Positions 1 to 11,191 of a DNA stretch of 64,000 bases are shown one piece after another. Position numbers and translations under genes: made by a program. Source of the DNA: Siderastrea siderea (lineage: Eukaryota; Cnidaria; Anthozoa; Scleractinia; Rhizangiidae); NCBI GenBank assembly GCA_964030785.1, contig OZ034978.1:12575953-12639952 (forward strand). The letters run 5' to 3'. A model generated the notes under the pieces. It was not told where the DNA came from, did not search any database, and was given only the letters and a program-made list of their open reading frames with translations. Positions within the stretch are counted from its first letter, which is position 1; every line of letters starts with the position of its first letter.

Positions 1-2668
1 CAATGTGATCTATTTAAAAAAAATGAAAACGGATAGAAAAATAAAAACGTACCGTGTGAAGATAACCAGTGTGCATAAAGCCACTTAACTTTGTATATGA
101 GCGTGTCACTTGAGTCAGAGAGAAGTGTGCGTATTAACCGGCAGATACTGTATTTCAAGTTAAGTCACTCAATATTTTGCACAAAAGCCTTACAAATTCT
201 GTCTCAAAAGCGGGTATTAAAAAGAAATGAATTCGTTGGCTACAGGAAAGGGAAAAAGAAAGACCAAAAGAAATGGAAAAAAGAAAAAGACAGTAAAACA
301 TGTCAGAGTCAGCGAGAGTAGCGAGACGTCTCGTGACGTCTCATGGCCTGCATGGCCTGGTTAGGAAAGAGAAATCTGTACAGGAGGTAGCCATGAGAAG
401 TGACGTGTGGTCTTATTTGGATGACGATTCTCACGTTGAAGCGATGAATTATATCATCATTGCCTGGCTCTGGTTTGCGACAAAGGTACCGCAAACACCG
501 AAAAGTTTGCCTGGTTCCCACAAGGAAAACTGATAAAGGCCGCACTCTTCGACTTCCTCACAGATTCCGGGAGTAAAACAATGAACATTTGCAACTTTTT
601 ACCCGTTCTAGTAGCATAAGACTATCTAATCAAGAGGGATAACCCTCTGGTAATGAATTTGAAATACCTTCAACATTCATAACCTATGGTCAGCGTCGGT
701 ACTACAGCGGACGTATGAAGAAATAGGTCCTAACAGTAAAAAGATTCCGCAATCTCAACCAGGTAACGTGCTATATGTGGTTACACATTTATAAACAGTC
801 GACTAGCTATACAGACTAAGCAGTCACCTTCGTCACTACATCTCGTGAGACAAACGATATACAGCCAAAGTGGAACAAAGTGTGTTATCTAAGGCTGTAA
901 AACAAAAGGGGGGACTTGTGACTTACTAAGTACGTACTATGCCATCGTGCTTTCACATAAATGTTTCCATGACATGAAGCAGCTGTAGGTGCCTGTACTG
1001 TTACTAGAAAGATGGCAGTCGAGGCCATCCTTGATTAAATCTTTCTCTAAAAATTCGTTGGTACAAAATGTACACTTGGGTGGAGAGACAACAAGGAGCA
1101 TGGTTTCTTAGCTAAGGTCAAGAGGCAGCGCCAGGGGAGGGATAGGTGATAACCAATCAAAACTCAGTGGAAAAGGGCAGAGATGGTTGAGTTTACTAAC
1201 AAAGTGAGAACGGTATGTTACTATTTTGTTGGTCTTTAACAGCGTGAGATCGCTTGGTTTGGGCAAACGTCGACCGAGCTCAAAGATTCAAAGCAGCTGA
1301 GCCCGGAGAAAATTGTTTGTGGATAAAAGTTCTGCTAAATTTCCCAACTTGCGTCTAATTCATCTATTAGCAGTTATCTTGTATTTAATTGTACAAATAT
1401 ACATCAAAGGAAACGTAAGTTGTTTAAAAGGCAGTATATGAATCGCTCAGTTAGAAGCATGTTTAGCTCGATGTTTAAAACAAATGGGACACACCAGTGC
1501 TTAGCGCCGAAGGTCTGAACGATAATGGGTAGTCTGCAACGTTGTCAGCAAAGCCTTGAACTAAGTAAATCATGTGTAATAAAAAGGGCAATGTAGATCT
1601 TCCTAATAACTGTTTAGCTTAAATACGTACGGATGTTCTCATTCATTACGGGTTGGTTATGTGTCGCTGCAAACAGAAATAGACTTAGCACTTGCTTTGC
1701 TTGCTCGTTGAACTGTGAACTCCGTGCTAATATAGCTTAATATCGGGTGCAATTTTCGAGATTCTGCGATCCAAATTATAAAAATTCGAGACTTCGAGAC
1801 GGTTCAACGTGTAGCGAGCCCGAGATTCCGAGACTCTTATTTTGAATGCCGAGATTTCGAGACTCGGCTGATATTTTCCGAGACGCATCATTTTGGATAG
1901 ACCATTCTATACCCCTAACTGTCAAATGTACATTTTGTAATGCAAATAAATCTCTGCTAAAAATACTCGTTTTGGAGCTTAGTAAATGACTAATAAATAA
2001 CCCTCAGATATTCACGATGGCCAAAAGACTATTTTTCGGGAGATTATACCCACAGTCGAACATTTCTGGACTGATGTTTGTGATAGCAGTCGCATCGTTA
2101 AAGGTCAAAATGTCAATCAACAAGCTCAAGTGCCATCTTTTCAAGACGCTCTCAAAATTTTTCGTTTTATTTACCCAAGCTAGTTTCATAATAAAAGCTA
2201 AGATAGAGTGATACTTTTTTCCTGGATAATAGTTTTGATAGGTAAATTCATGTACCACGTTGACTTTTTAGCCCATGAATTTGACCTAAATTTCAAAGTA
2301 ACGCAGCGTCGTCGCAGGTTATAATTTTGAAAATTTAATAAAAAATTTGGGTTCAAATTATCTTCGGTTCTGTCAGCGCTGAATAAGTGTTGAAGGATTG
2401 TATTATAATACGATGGGTTAGATTTTCCTGCTACGGATATTATTTTGGCTTGCTAGCTTTCGAGAAAAGTGGGATTTCAGGGTCGATTTTGGGTGCTTTG
2501 GGTGAGCAAATACAAAACACCGTCTCGACAAAAAAGTAAAAATCCAAACAACTTCTAAGTTGCAGTTTTGAAACAAGTCAGCAAAAACCCTTTATTGTGA
2601 CAAAGTTTGAGAAAATCGAATTTTTCTATCTTGCATAGGTATAGGTAATCGTTACACCGCTCTTAAGT
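1..2668. other. Non-coding stretch, no gene recognised
   Basis: I see no convincing exon, RNA gene or mobile element in this stretch. All open frames are under 90 codons and resemble no family I know. The one local oddity is a run of degenerate repeats of the type CGAGATTTCGAGACT between about 1755 and 1895. The following duplicated block starts near 2669. Confidence 0.5.
1755..1895. repeat. Degenerate CGAGA/TTCGAGAC short repeat cluster
   Basis: The words cgagattc, cgagacttcgagac, cgagattccgagac, cgagatttcgagac and ccgagacgc recur at irregular spacing over about 140 bases. This looks like an old simple repeat. No function is assigned. Confidence 0.4.
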
Positions 2669-3217
2669 ATCCTCGAAGAAGCATAATGACTGCTAGGCCC
2701 ATTTTCTTTGACAAAAAAGGGGGATGAGCAGGCCACGTACAGTTATGAATGAGTAGCTATGAGTAGCTATCATTAAACTTGTTTCATTTACCAGGGAATC
2801 AGGTTACATCAGAACCACTTTAAAGGCACCTTTAAATGATTCTTATTTACACCTCCTTCTCAGAGATTATCTTATTGCAAAAGTGGCAGTGCTAGCAAAC
2901 AAATGCACACGACATCACTCAGCAGTGCCTTCCTCGTTGTGGATAGAATCAGGAAACTCTTACTGATTGGCTGGAAAGCAAAGCATTTTTATATACATCA
3001 CAAGTTAGTACACTGAGGTCCCTTCCTTGTTACAGTAAGAATCAAGAAGCTCCTGCTTGTAAAGTAGCAAAGTATTTTTCCTGTTACTCAGAATACTTAG
3101 CATCAGTGGGAACAATGTCCCTAAAGCCCCAGTCCTTCCAGTGGAAACTGAACTTTTCAAGCAGCTCAATTCGCTTTTCGTCCCCTTGCATAACATCTTC
3201 AGGTTCCTTCCTTGGTA

Positions 3218-3891
3218 CTCAGGTATATTAAGGACTGGGTCTGCAAGTATTTGATCCAGAAAGTAATGGGGGTGGTGTATCTTCGAAAGGAAACATGTGA
3301 TAAGTATTAGACTTGGCCATAGCCTTTATCCTGTTGATATAGTATTTTTGACATTGACATTTCCATGGCAACACATTGTGTGACCAATTAAGGTTTACTT
3401 CCGGTTTTGTTCTTTAGGGCTTCTGCACACTAGGAAAAATACCTTTACCTGGCATTTCCAGTGATTGCGTTTCTACCTTTATGAGGTACTTTCCAAATGT
3501 AACTGGAAAGGTGGTCTCCCTACCTTGGATGAGGGTCTTATGACTATTGCGTGACAACAAAATCATGACATTTCAATGACCACGTGACCTGGACACGCCT
3601 TCTAATTAATTTCGTGTAGAACTTTAAGGCAAGGAAAACTATTAAGACGTCATTTTGTAAGTTAGGTTTGCATAAGTTCTCCTGCAGCTCGCCTAAAGAA
3701 TCATATCGAAATTCAATACCTTAATTAGTCACGTGATCCCTATTGTGCAGCTGTTCATTAAAATGAGCCTTCGAAACAAGTTTCATCTTTTTGCTTAATT
3801 TTGTGTGAATAGGTTGCATACTTACTGAAATAGACCACCCCCCTTCATTTTTGAATGTACCTCAAATGACCCAGTCCTTAATATACCTGAG
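3218..3891. mobile_element. TA-flanked inverted-repeat DNA transposon (MITE), 674 bp
   Basis: The ends are perfect inverted repeats of at least 23 bp, beginning CTCAGGTATATTAAGGACTG, and are flanked by TA on both sides (3216-3217 and 3892-3893). The duplicated partner at about 14130 shows the uninterrupted gene sequence, so the insertion boundaries are directly visible. TA duplication suggests a Tc1/mariner-type mobiliser. No transposase frame is present, so it is non-autonomous. Confidence 0.85.
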
Positions 3892-4072
3892 TAGGTTTGG
3901 AGCCAAAACATCTTTGAAAATTATCACCCCTCTTATAGCAAACCAACCTCCATGTTTAGCATGCACGCTAACTCCACAAATCTTCAGTGTGTTTGGATCC
4001 CAAGGGTCTTCATCTTTAGAAACATTGCTGCGTTGGTAATAATAAGCCCCACCTGCAACATGTGCCGTTTAA

Positions 4073-6858
4073 GGTGGCTCCATACAGTTTCTCATCAGTT
4101 TCAACAGACAAATATACATAACTTTTCTGATGATTTTCAGGACATTGATTTACATTTCACTAGGCAAAAGCTACAAAAGCAACTAGCCTAGCCCTTATAC
4201 TTTTCAAAAAAGTCACAATTTCTGGGCCTGGTCCGTTTCCATGGCAACCACTGATATAGTTGTTTGGCTCATTCTTTAAGCTTACCCAGTTTCTTCACGT
4301 CATTTCTTGGTTTTTACACGGTGAATTTTGGCTATTTTTGTTGTAAAGATGTTGTCGTTTGAGAAGTCTCAGCTGGCAAAGCTGTGAGAAATTTTGTACA
4401 TAAGTTTTGTCAGAATAGTAAATTTCCATTTTCGACGATTAATGCAGAAGTGCACGTACAAAAATTACTCTTACTTTAGTATGACTGAAAAACACAAAAA
4501 TCCTACAAATGTTCCAATTTTAAAAAAATTTCACCCAGTGGAACACGCGCAATTACCGTTTGAAAATGCCTCAAAACCCACCTTTTTTCTTCACGTTACC
4601 AAAATAAAAATTCTTCAAGTTACGGGGTTGCGCATGCTCATGATTACTTTTGCGGGGACGAGCGTGGACAGCACGCGGGTAAGCGGTAGAAAAGCTTTTC
4701 TAAAGCTTTTCTTTCCAAAGAACAACATTTTTCTGGACAACTGCTCTCCTTTACTGTAAAGGATCCATGTGACCAAAAAAATCGCAAAAATAAAGAAAGA
4801 AACGAACAAACAAACAAAAAGGAAGCAAATTTATACCGATTCGCGATATAAAAACTCGAACGAAGCCCCCACTTTATTGCCAGCAGCAAAACATTTCCTT
4901 TAAAGTTTCCAGAACGCGGAATCATTAAACCACTTTCAGTTTCATTTTTACCATTAACTGATTACAACCGTTCTTCAAGAAGAAAACTAAAGCGGTCATG
5001 TTTGCTCTTAGAACATCTTTTGGTATGCTACCCGAGAAATGCAGGGAAGCTCTTTCTTTTTATGTTGTAAGCTCAATATTTTAATTTGTCTGCCGAGACC
5101 CGCGTTGTTTCTTAGCGGCTACTTGCGTGTTTGATAACTGCATGGAATAGCAAATAGTATATAAATAAGCTTTCAATTTATATTTAAAGGCAGACGTTGG
5201 AGAAAAGGAACAAAAATGTCCACAAGAAATTATACGTTTTGAAAAAGACTACATTATTTTTCTGCAAGGTTCAACAAGTCAACAGAACGCCTGCGAAACG
5301 CCGACTGTTTTAGAACCGGCCGTCAACTCGATACTCATCCTTTATTCGTTCACTGAATGCGGTCATTCTAGGCATAATTTTTCGTAAAAATAAAAATTGT
5401 ATTTGAGCTTAGGTACAATTGAACTTTTTTCAATTTTCGGTTTTATTTTAGACCACCGAAGTTTCTGAAGTCGCACATTGTCAACACAAGTGAAACTTAA
5501 GACTTAACCCTTAGAGTCCTAGCCAGGCAAAAATGCGTGGAAAATTACCAGACCCCAACTATTGTTCGGATCTCAGTAACCGAGAGAGTCTGGGTATGAA
5601 TAACAATTCAAAATGGCGGACAGAATGGAAATCTTGAATTCGGCTAAAAGAAATGGCCATTTCTCGATAAAATTGAAAGCCAAGAAGCAATTTTTTTGGC
5701 GAATCAGTTAGAGATTCCAATATGGCGGCCATCTGTGGCGGACGGGAAGCTACTTTTCTCTGGAATAGCATCAAAACTGTGCAGTTATCTATCGCTAACG
5801 AATGTTATGAATCACAAGGTTTCCGATAGGGAACAATATTCGGAGTCTATAGCAGAGGAGGAGAAACGAGGACGAAGGTAATCAGTGATTTATGTTCTTG
5901 ACGTAGAGAGGAGTGCACAAGTGATGTACATTTCTTGAACAGCCGTAAATTTTTGTCAGATGGGCATGGAATGGACAATTCACATTGATGAGAGATTAAA
6001 GAATCCCTGACCGTTTTGAAAATATATAGTTTTTAAAGGTTTGTACCTATTCTGTAGGTATGAATGGCCATATTGATTATATAGGTATCCTGTTGCTGAA
6101 AAATAGTGACCCCCTTAGGATCCTAAGGGTTAAGTTAGATCAAAAGCTAGTGGTGACTGATAAATAGACACTGAAACATAGAGTGTCCTTTTGAGTTCAG
6201 TTCAACTTCTATCAAAATTCAATGACAACTGTTACCTCGTTACAAGTGTGTAATCTATTCATCGCTCAATAAAATTCACAAGTCAGCTGTATTTTGCTGA
6301 AACCGTATGAGAACGGCCGTAGAGACAACTTACCCGACAAAAAATAGACGGCTTCAGTAGAAAGGCAAAAACTAAAGCAATTTTCGAAAAAATTACTTAC
6401 ACTTAGGCTCGATCCAAACAAACGTAAGCTTCTCATCCCAGAGATTCTCGACAGCTGACCTGGACAGCACTGATATTTGAAGTTGAGAACGGAAAGAAGT
6501 TCTTCACGCATAATTCTTGAAGGCGCGTAATAATTCGTCAACGTTTTCAGTCCTCTCTGTGTTGCTTGAACTTAAAGATCGCAATCAATCCAGTCCTACA
6601 ATCGTAGAACAATCGTAGGACTGCAACTGTCAGCTACAAAAGCGACTAAACTAAAGGCTTTTCATAATTTCACTGCTATGTGCTCGACAGGTTTTGAAAA
6701 GGTAAGCCATAAAGATGCCTCAATCAGACTTTGGAAAAGCTCGCCTGGAAGGTTGACTTGCACATGTCATCTGACTTGGACTGTCGCGCTCCTCACGCGC
6801 GCGCTTGTGCCAATTTAGTTCCCATTTCTCGCACGCTGAAAAACTATATGGAGCCACC
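4073..6858. mobile_element. TTAA-flanked inverted-repeat DNA transposon, 2.8 kb
   Basis: Inverted ends start GGTGGCTCCATA and match over about 21 of 23 bases (4073-4095 against 6836-6858). TTAA flanks both sides (4069-4072 and 6859-6862). The partner copy at about 14300 has the gene sequence uninterrupted. TTAA targeting is typical of piggyBac, though other TTAA-specific superfamilies exist and these ends do not start with CCC. The longest frame inside (4394-4759, 121 codons) is unlike any transposase I know. It is non-autonomous or decayed, and carries a nested element at 5508-6129. Confidence 0.8.
5508..6129. mobile_element. Nested piggyBac-like MITE, 622 bp
   Basis: TTAA at 5504-5507 and 6130-6133 flanks an element whose ends begin CCCTTAG and are inverted repeats (about 12 of 15 bases match). 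TTAA plus ends starting with CCC is the piggyBac signature. The right end includes a perfect 18-base palindrome CCCTTAGGATCCTAAGGG (6112-6129). No transposase is encoded. It lies inside the larger TTAA element, so it is the younger insertion. Confidence 0.7.
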
Positions 6859-7484
6859 TTAAACCAACACCTTTGGCCTTCGACTGGGGAGAATCTAAAA
6901 GCCGTGGATAACTTCGATGATGACCACAAGTGCAAGAGTATCATAGGGGTGGAGTAGGTGGAATGCTTCGTTGACAAGCTGGTCATTATACCACCCAATC
7001 TAAAAAGATTTTAAAAGAAAATGATCAACTGGGGTACGTGCATAGTTGAGTCTGCACTAAAGACGTTGGAAGCTGACGCCCTAAAGGGTGCTCTAAATGT
7101 AGGTCAATCATTCTTCCTACTTACCCAAAGGGGCAGGTGAGAGAGAAGTCTGAATTCTAAGTGATATAATTCTATCCCATGACATTGTATACTTTCATTT
7201 AAGGAAAGGGTTGGTAAATTTGGTTGGTTCCCACGATTATAATGAGGATTAATATTTCTTAATGGTCACAGAAGGCAAGAGTTGATAACGTATACGTACC
7301 AAGTTATGTTACAAATGACATTAAGCACAAAATATTGTTACAGCAGAGTTGGCAATGCAGTGCGAAGGAGAGAAACACGTATGCCAAATAGTTTATTTGG
7401 TTTCCCATTGTGTGCTCTTTACTTAATTTTTCCTTCAGTTGGAAAAAAAACAATGTTTCCACGAAGTCCAATGATTTCAATCTT

Positions 7485-7508
7485 GGGCACACCAAGATTG
7501 GTGTGCCC
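7485..7508. repeat. Perfect 11-bp hairpin at the GPCR pseudogene breakpoint
   Basis: GGGCACACCAA is followed two bases later by its exact reverse complement. Similarity to the intact GPCR begins immediately after it, so the hairpin marks the truncation point. Confidence 0.6.
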
Positions 7509-8522
7509 GTTTTACGTACAAAATTTGGCTATTGCGGACCTCGGAACACTAACATTTATATTTTCACTTGGCGTTATTAAGGAAAAGGCGCCTTACAACT
7601 GGCCTTTTGGGGAGTTTGCTCGCCGCTACTTATATGCTGTTCGTGAAATATTCTACGGTGCGTCTGTGTCGTACATTACAGTCATTGCTATTGAAAGATA
7701 TCTTAAGTTAGTGACGGTAAAGAATGTTCAACACAAAATCAATACTTCTTAACAAAGAGCTAGAGCTGTTGCGGTTCTCGTATGGGCGATGTCATTTTTT
7801 ATTCTTTGTCTTCCAGTTTACTTTGTTGTAGAACATAAGGAGTTCTCAACGGAGGTAAAATGAGTGGCCCATTTTGGCCCAAGTGGACGACAGGATTGTA
7901 CCTCGGGGGAGTTTTGACTTTCTTCACCTATATCTTGCCTCTTGGTGTCATATCTTTTACTTATTTTAGGATATCTCGTAACATAAATAGGAGCAGTTTA
8001 TTCATCAAAGCTATGAGACAGGAACAACAGCAAGGTAACACAGGGGACAAACGCACTTGAATGACCAACGTTAAAAGCGCTCTCCTTAAGCACAACAAAC
8101 GAGCCAAGAGAATTCTAACCTCTCTCGTTGTAGTGTTTGCAGTTACAAGATTTCCTTTAAACATTCTTCGCTTGACAATCGTGTTTTGGTCGAAAATCAT
8201 CGGAAAAGAGTATTATTCCAATCTAATCTATGCAGTGTTCGTTCCTGCAATAGTTAACAAGCCAGCGAATCCTGTAATTTATTCAGTTGATAGCAGGAAC
8301 TTTCGAAATGGGATAAATAATTTATGTTGTTGCTGCCGTCGAGGAAACCTGGTTTCTGTGCAGACTATTCAACTAATATCCTCATCTATATCTAGATCCA
8401 GATCCAGATCCAGATCGCGCCCTTCCCCCCCCCCCCCCACCCCCCTTCGCTCTCGTAAGGATGAGTTGTACGTTTTGTCGGTGTCGGTAAAAAAAATCAT
8501 GGGTGAATCCCACAATTTATTT
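7505..8522 (+). pseudogene. Rhodopsin-class GPCR pseudogene (5' truncated, frameshifted)
   Basis: This is a close relative of the intact receptor at 10034, aligned from FYVQNLAIADLGTL in TM2 to the KDELYVLSV tail. TM1 and the N terminus are missing. A TAA at 7750-7752 replaces a Leu codon. One base is lost near 7848 (ttctcaacgg against ttctcgaacgg). A TGA lies at 8058-8060. Both Cys residues of the TM3-ECL2 disulfide are gone (FARRY for FVCRF, KMSGPF for KMCGPF). The NPVIY motif and CCCC cluster survive. The C-tail Arg-Ser repeats come from an agatcc hexamer run (about 8394-8418), followed by a C tract near 8427-8447. It is a dead tandem duplicate. Confidence 0.9.
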
Positions 8523-8620
8523 TGTAGTTAGCAGACACGTTTTTAGTGAGATAAATAATTTATGCCACTTGTGTTGTGCATGGGTTTATACCTTTAATCC
8601 CATTTGTGATTCCCATAGAT
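8503..8620 (+). pseudogene. Extra GPCR TM7/C-tail fragment after the pseudogene
   Basis: Directly after the pseudogene tail the sequence reads NPTIYFVVSRHVFSEINNLC, matching the TM7-helix 8 region NPVIYSVVSRDFRKGINNLC of the neighbouring receptor. It is the leftover 3' end of a further GPCR copy. The same arrangement follows the intact gene at 11191. Confidence 0.7.
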
Positions 8621-10033
8621 ATTTTAGTTTCTCTTGTGCACTAGTTAAACTTATCAGAAGCACATTTGTGCTTCGGGATGTGCAACCTTGTTTGAAAGAC
8701 TCACTGCGCTGCCGAGAGATCTAATACTTCAGGCGACCGTTCCCCGCAGTTAAACAAAAGCTTCAATAAAAGCCTACATTTGATTAGAAAGTCTCGATTC
8801 TACGTTATATTGCCAGTTATATTGTTATGTCTTAGCCTACACAATTATGAATTGCCTCGAGCATTGCGAGTTTTTTCAAGACCCTTTCGGGTCGCTGCAG
8901 TCATAGATGGGGTGGTGATTGCCAGTGGCACGCCACCATATGTAAAAAGTAAAAAACTAATTGAAACAGCAGTGAATTGATGTAGACGTATAGTATAAGG
9001 GGCTTTCTTTTCAAGGCACGATGACTTTTTACAAACACGACAAGGTGCTTGAAACCATTAAATTATAATTAAGAGATATTTTTGTCCAGCTGACGAAGAG
9101 AAAATTGTACACGACAATGGGGGATTAAGATATTTATTGTAAGTGATGACGAAGTTTATATTTTGAATATACTTAATTGAAATGCAATACTTTTGCCCGC
9201 CTCAGCATCCAGCTAATTCAGCTTCTACTAATTACAGCTACTTTTTATCTCGAACAAACTGACGAAGATATTGTCTTAACTGAAAACTATGTTTACCCGA
9301 TCGCCGCGTTCATACGACCAATTATATTGATTTTTGTGATCCAGGTAACGGGGGTTCACTGAATTATGCAAAGTCTTTTCGGGTCGAGCTAGCGGGAATC
9401 CTACCGTGTATAAAATATTTAATTCTGCTATTCTGGTTCGCCTTGTGCTACTGAATCATTGTTATCGTTTTTAGCAAACAAACTTGTTTTTTGATGACAA
9501 AGCTCTTGTAACCCGATCATTTAGAATCGCAAAATTGTACCCTAAAACAAGTCGACAATTCGTAACATAGCAAAAATATCGTGTTCCATGTCAAAATTTG
9601 CATGTTCCTTTTTATGGCTTTTGACAGCCCCTGGTCGATTTTTAATTAAAAAGTTGTATTCACTGGGTTTAATCAATAAATTAACATGTTATTTACAGCC
9701 TTAACACTGGAAATATATGGCAATTCTTTTCGGCTTCCACAGAGCTAGCCGATAAAATCACAAGACAACTGATGACGTCTTTATTCAGCTTGAACTCCCA
9801 CCAGATCTGCATATCTGAGACAGGCTGATCGCCTTATATCGTAATTGAACTCAGTTCAGTGTACTCTTGACCATAGTTTGCTAACAAATTCTGTGACGTA
9901 GAGTGCCGCGTAGAAGTAACAGAATTGGCTTCAGTTCAAGAGAAACTCAACCTTAAACTTGGCGTCCGCTGCTCCGAGGTTAAGCCCAAGGAAAATTACA
10001 GAAATAATAACTGAAGTTAAAGACAATTGCACG
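8621..10033. other. Intergenic stretch between GPCR pseudogene and intact GPCR
   Basis: No exon, repeat with clear ends or RNA gene is recognised here. The open frames at about 8780-8980 and 9177-9362 are short and unlike known proteins. Part of this stretch must hold the promoter of the downstream receptor, but I cannot point to a core element. Confidence 0.4.
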
Positions 10034-11191
10034 ATGGCGCGACATTGCCAGAACACGTCGAACTTTTCTCTAATGAATGATTCACTCGCCTTCGCTGAAG
10101 AAGCAGAGATGCCTGTCATGGAGATCTTTAAACTAATTTTTCAGGTGTTGATTGCTTTGTTTGGAGTTACTGGCAACTTTTTGGTGGTCATCGTTATCAG
10201 TAGACGGGGAAAAAAGAAACAACTAACGGATTTCTACGTACAAAATTTGGCTATTGCGGACCTCGGAACACTAACATTTACGTTTTCCCTAGGCGTGATC
10301 AAGGAAAAAGCGCCTTGCAACTGGCCTTTTGGGGAGTTTGTTTGCCGCTTCTTGTATGCTGTTCCTGAAATATTCTACGGTGCGTCAGTGTGGTTCATTG
10401 CAATCATCGCTATAGAGAGATATCTTAAAGTAATGACAGTAAAGAATGTTCAAAACAAAATCCATTCTTCTTTACAAAGAGCTAGAGCTGTTGCAGTTTT
10501 CGTATGGACGATGTCGTTTTTGATTCTTTGTCTTCCAATTTACTTTGTTGTAGAATATAAAGAGTTCTCGAACGGAGGTAAAATGTGTGGCCCATTTTGG
10601 CCCCAGTGGACGACAGGATTGTACCTCGGGGGAGTTTTAACTTTCTTCACCTATATCTTGCCTCTTGCTGTCATATCTTTTACTTATGTTAGGATATCTC
10701 GTAAAATAAATAGGAGCAGTTTATTCATCAAAGCTATGAGACACGAACAACAACAAGGTAACACAGGAGACGAGACCATTTTAATGGCCAACGTTAAAAG
10801 CCCTCGCCTTAAGCACAACAAACGAGCCAACAGAATTCTAACTCCTCTCGTTGTAGTGTTTGCAGTAACAATGCTTCCTTTAAGCGTTCTTCGCGTGACC
10901 ATCGTGTTTTGGCCGGAAATCACCCGAAAAGAATATTATTTCAATCTAATCTATACAGTGTTCGTTTCTGCAATAGTCAACTCGTCAGCGAATCCTGTGA
11001 TTTATTCAGTTGTTAGCAGGGACTTTCGTAAAGGGATTAATAATTTATGTTGTTGCTGCAGTTGGGTAAACGTCGTTTGTGTGCGGATTATCCGCCTAAT
11101 CTCCCAATCTAGATCTAGATCCAGTTTCAGGTCCAGATCCCGCTATCGTAAGGATGAGTTGTACGTTTTGTCGGTAAGAAATCAAAGGTGA
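10034..11191 (+). CDS. Class A (rhodopsin-like) GPCR, single exon, 385 aa
   Basis: A plasma-membrane seven-helix receptor, probably for a peptide or amine; the ligand cannot be deduced. The first in-frame ATG after an upstream stop gives 385 aa. N-glycosylation sites are at N7, N10 and N15. TM1 is about 33-55 (GVTGN), TM2 68-89 (NLAIAD), TM3 101-130 ending in ERY (128-130), TM4 152-173, TM5 198-221, TM6 268-291, and TM7 303-325 with NPVIY (320-324). C104 and C185 form the usual TM3-ECL2 disulfide pair. Helix 8 is followed by CCCC (339-342), likely palmitoylated, and an Arg-Ser-rich tail. TM6 reads FAVTMLP where most family members have CWxP, so the toggle Trp is absent. An intronless receptor beside a dead duplicate fits lineage-specific GPCR expansion. 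Confidence 0.9.
   Translation: MARHCQNTSNFSLMNDSLAFAEEAEMPVMEIFKLIFQVLIALFGVTGNFLVVIVISRRGKKKQLTDFYVQNLAIADLGTLTFTFSLGVIKEKAPCNWPFGEFVCRFLYAVPEIFYGASVWFIAIIAIERYLKVMTVKNVQNKIHSSLQRARAVAVFVWTMSFLILCLPIYFVVEYKEFSNGGKMCGPFWPQWTTGLYLGGVLTFFTYILPLAVISFTYVRISRKINRSSLFIKAMRHEQQQGNTGDETILMANVKSPRLKHNKRANRILTPLVVVFAVTMLPLSVLRVTIVFWPEITRKEYYFNLIYTVFVSAIVNSSANPVIYSVVSRDFRKGINNLCCCCSWVNVVCVRIIRLISQSRSRSSFRSRSRYRKDELYVLSVRNQR

Larger units (their letters stand above)
3053..6999 (-). pseudogene. MMACHC: MMACHC-like pseudogene, copy A, split by two transposons
   Basis: Read on the minus strand, three pieces (6999-6863, 4068-3892 and 3217-3053) join into one protein resembling MMACHC, the cytosolic cobalamin-processing protein (CblC). 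Visible family motifs are IGWYNDQLVNEAFH, PSRRPKVLV, HVAGGAYYYQR, DPWDP, GGWFAIRGV, LEKFSFHWKDW and a KYSE near the C terminus. The 5' end follows a CTTTTTAG acceptor-like site. Lesions: about 120 bases encoding the middle are deleted between TLALVV and IEV, a TAG follows IHGF, a TAA follows KYSE, and two DNA transposons sit inside the exon. It cannot make a working protein. No intact MMACHC is in the window. Identification rests on remembered family motifs and is strong for the GGWFAIRG block. Confidence 0.85.
2669..7160. repeat. Segmental duplication copy A (partner 13549-14660)
   Basis: The sequence starting tatcctcgaagaa recurs at 13549, and the match continues through a doubled gagtagctat, the MMACHC-like exon and the ggtgctctaaatgt segment near 7090 (14610 in the partner). 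Removing the two inserted transposons from this copy leaves about 1.0 kb, close to the partner's length. The duplication is therefore older than those insertions, or they hit only this copy. Confidence 0.75.

Noticed and set aside
4394..4759. 121-codon frame in the TTAA element as a possible transposase
   Set aside because: It has no recognisable DDE/D or DNA-binding motif and is far shorter than piggyBac-type transposases.
9959..10033. 25-residue N-terminal extension of the GPCR
   Set aside because: It begins with TTG. The first ATG in the frame is at 10034 and leaves a normal receptor N terminus with glycosylation sites.
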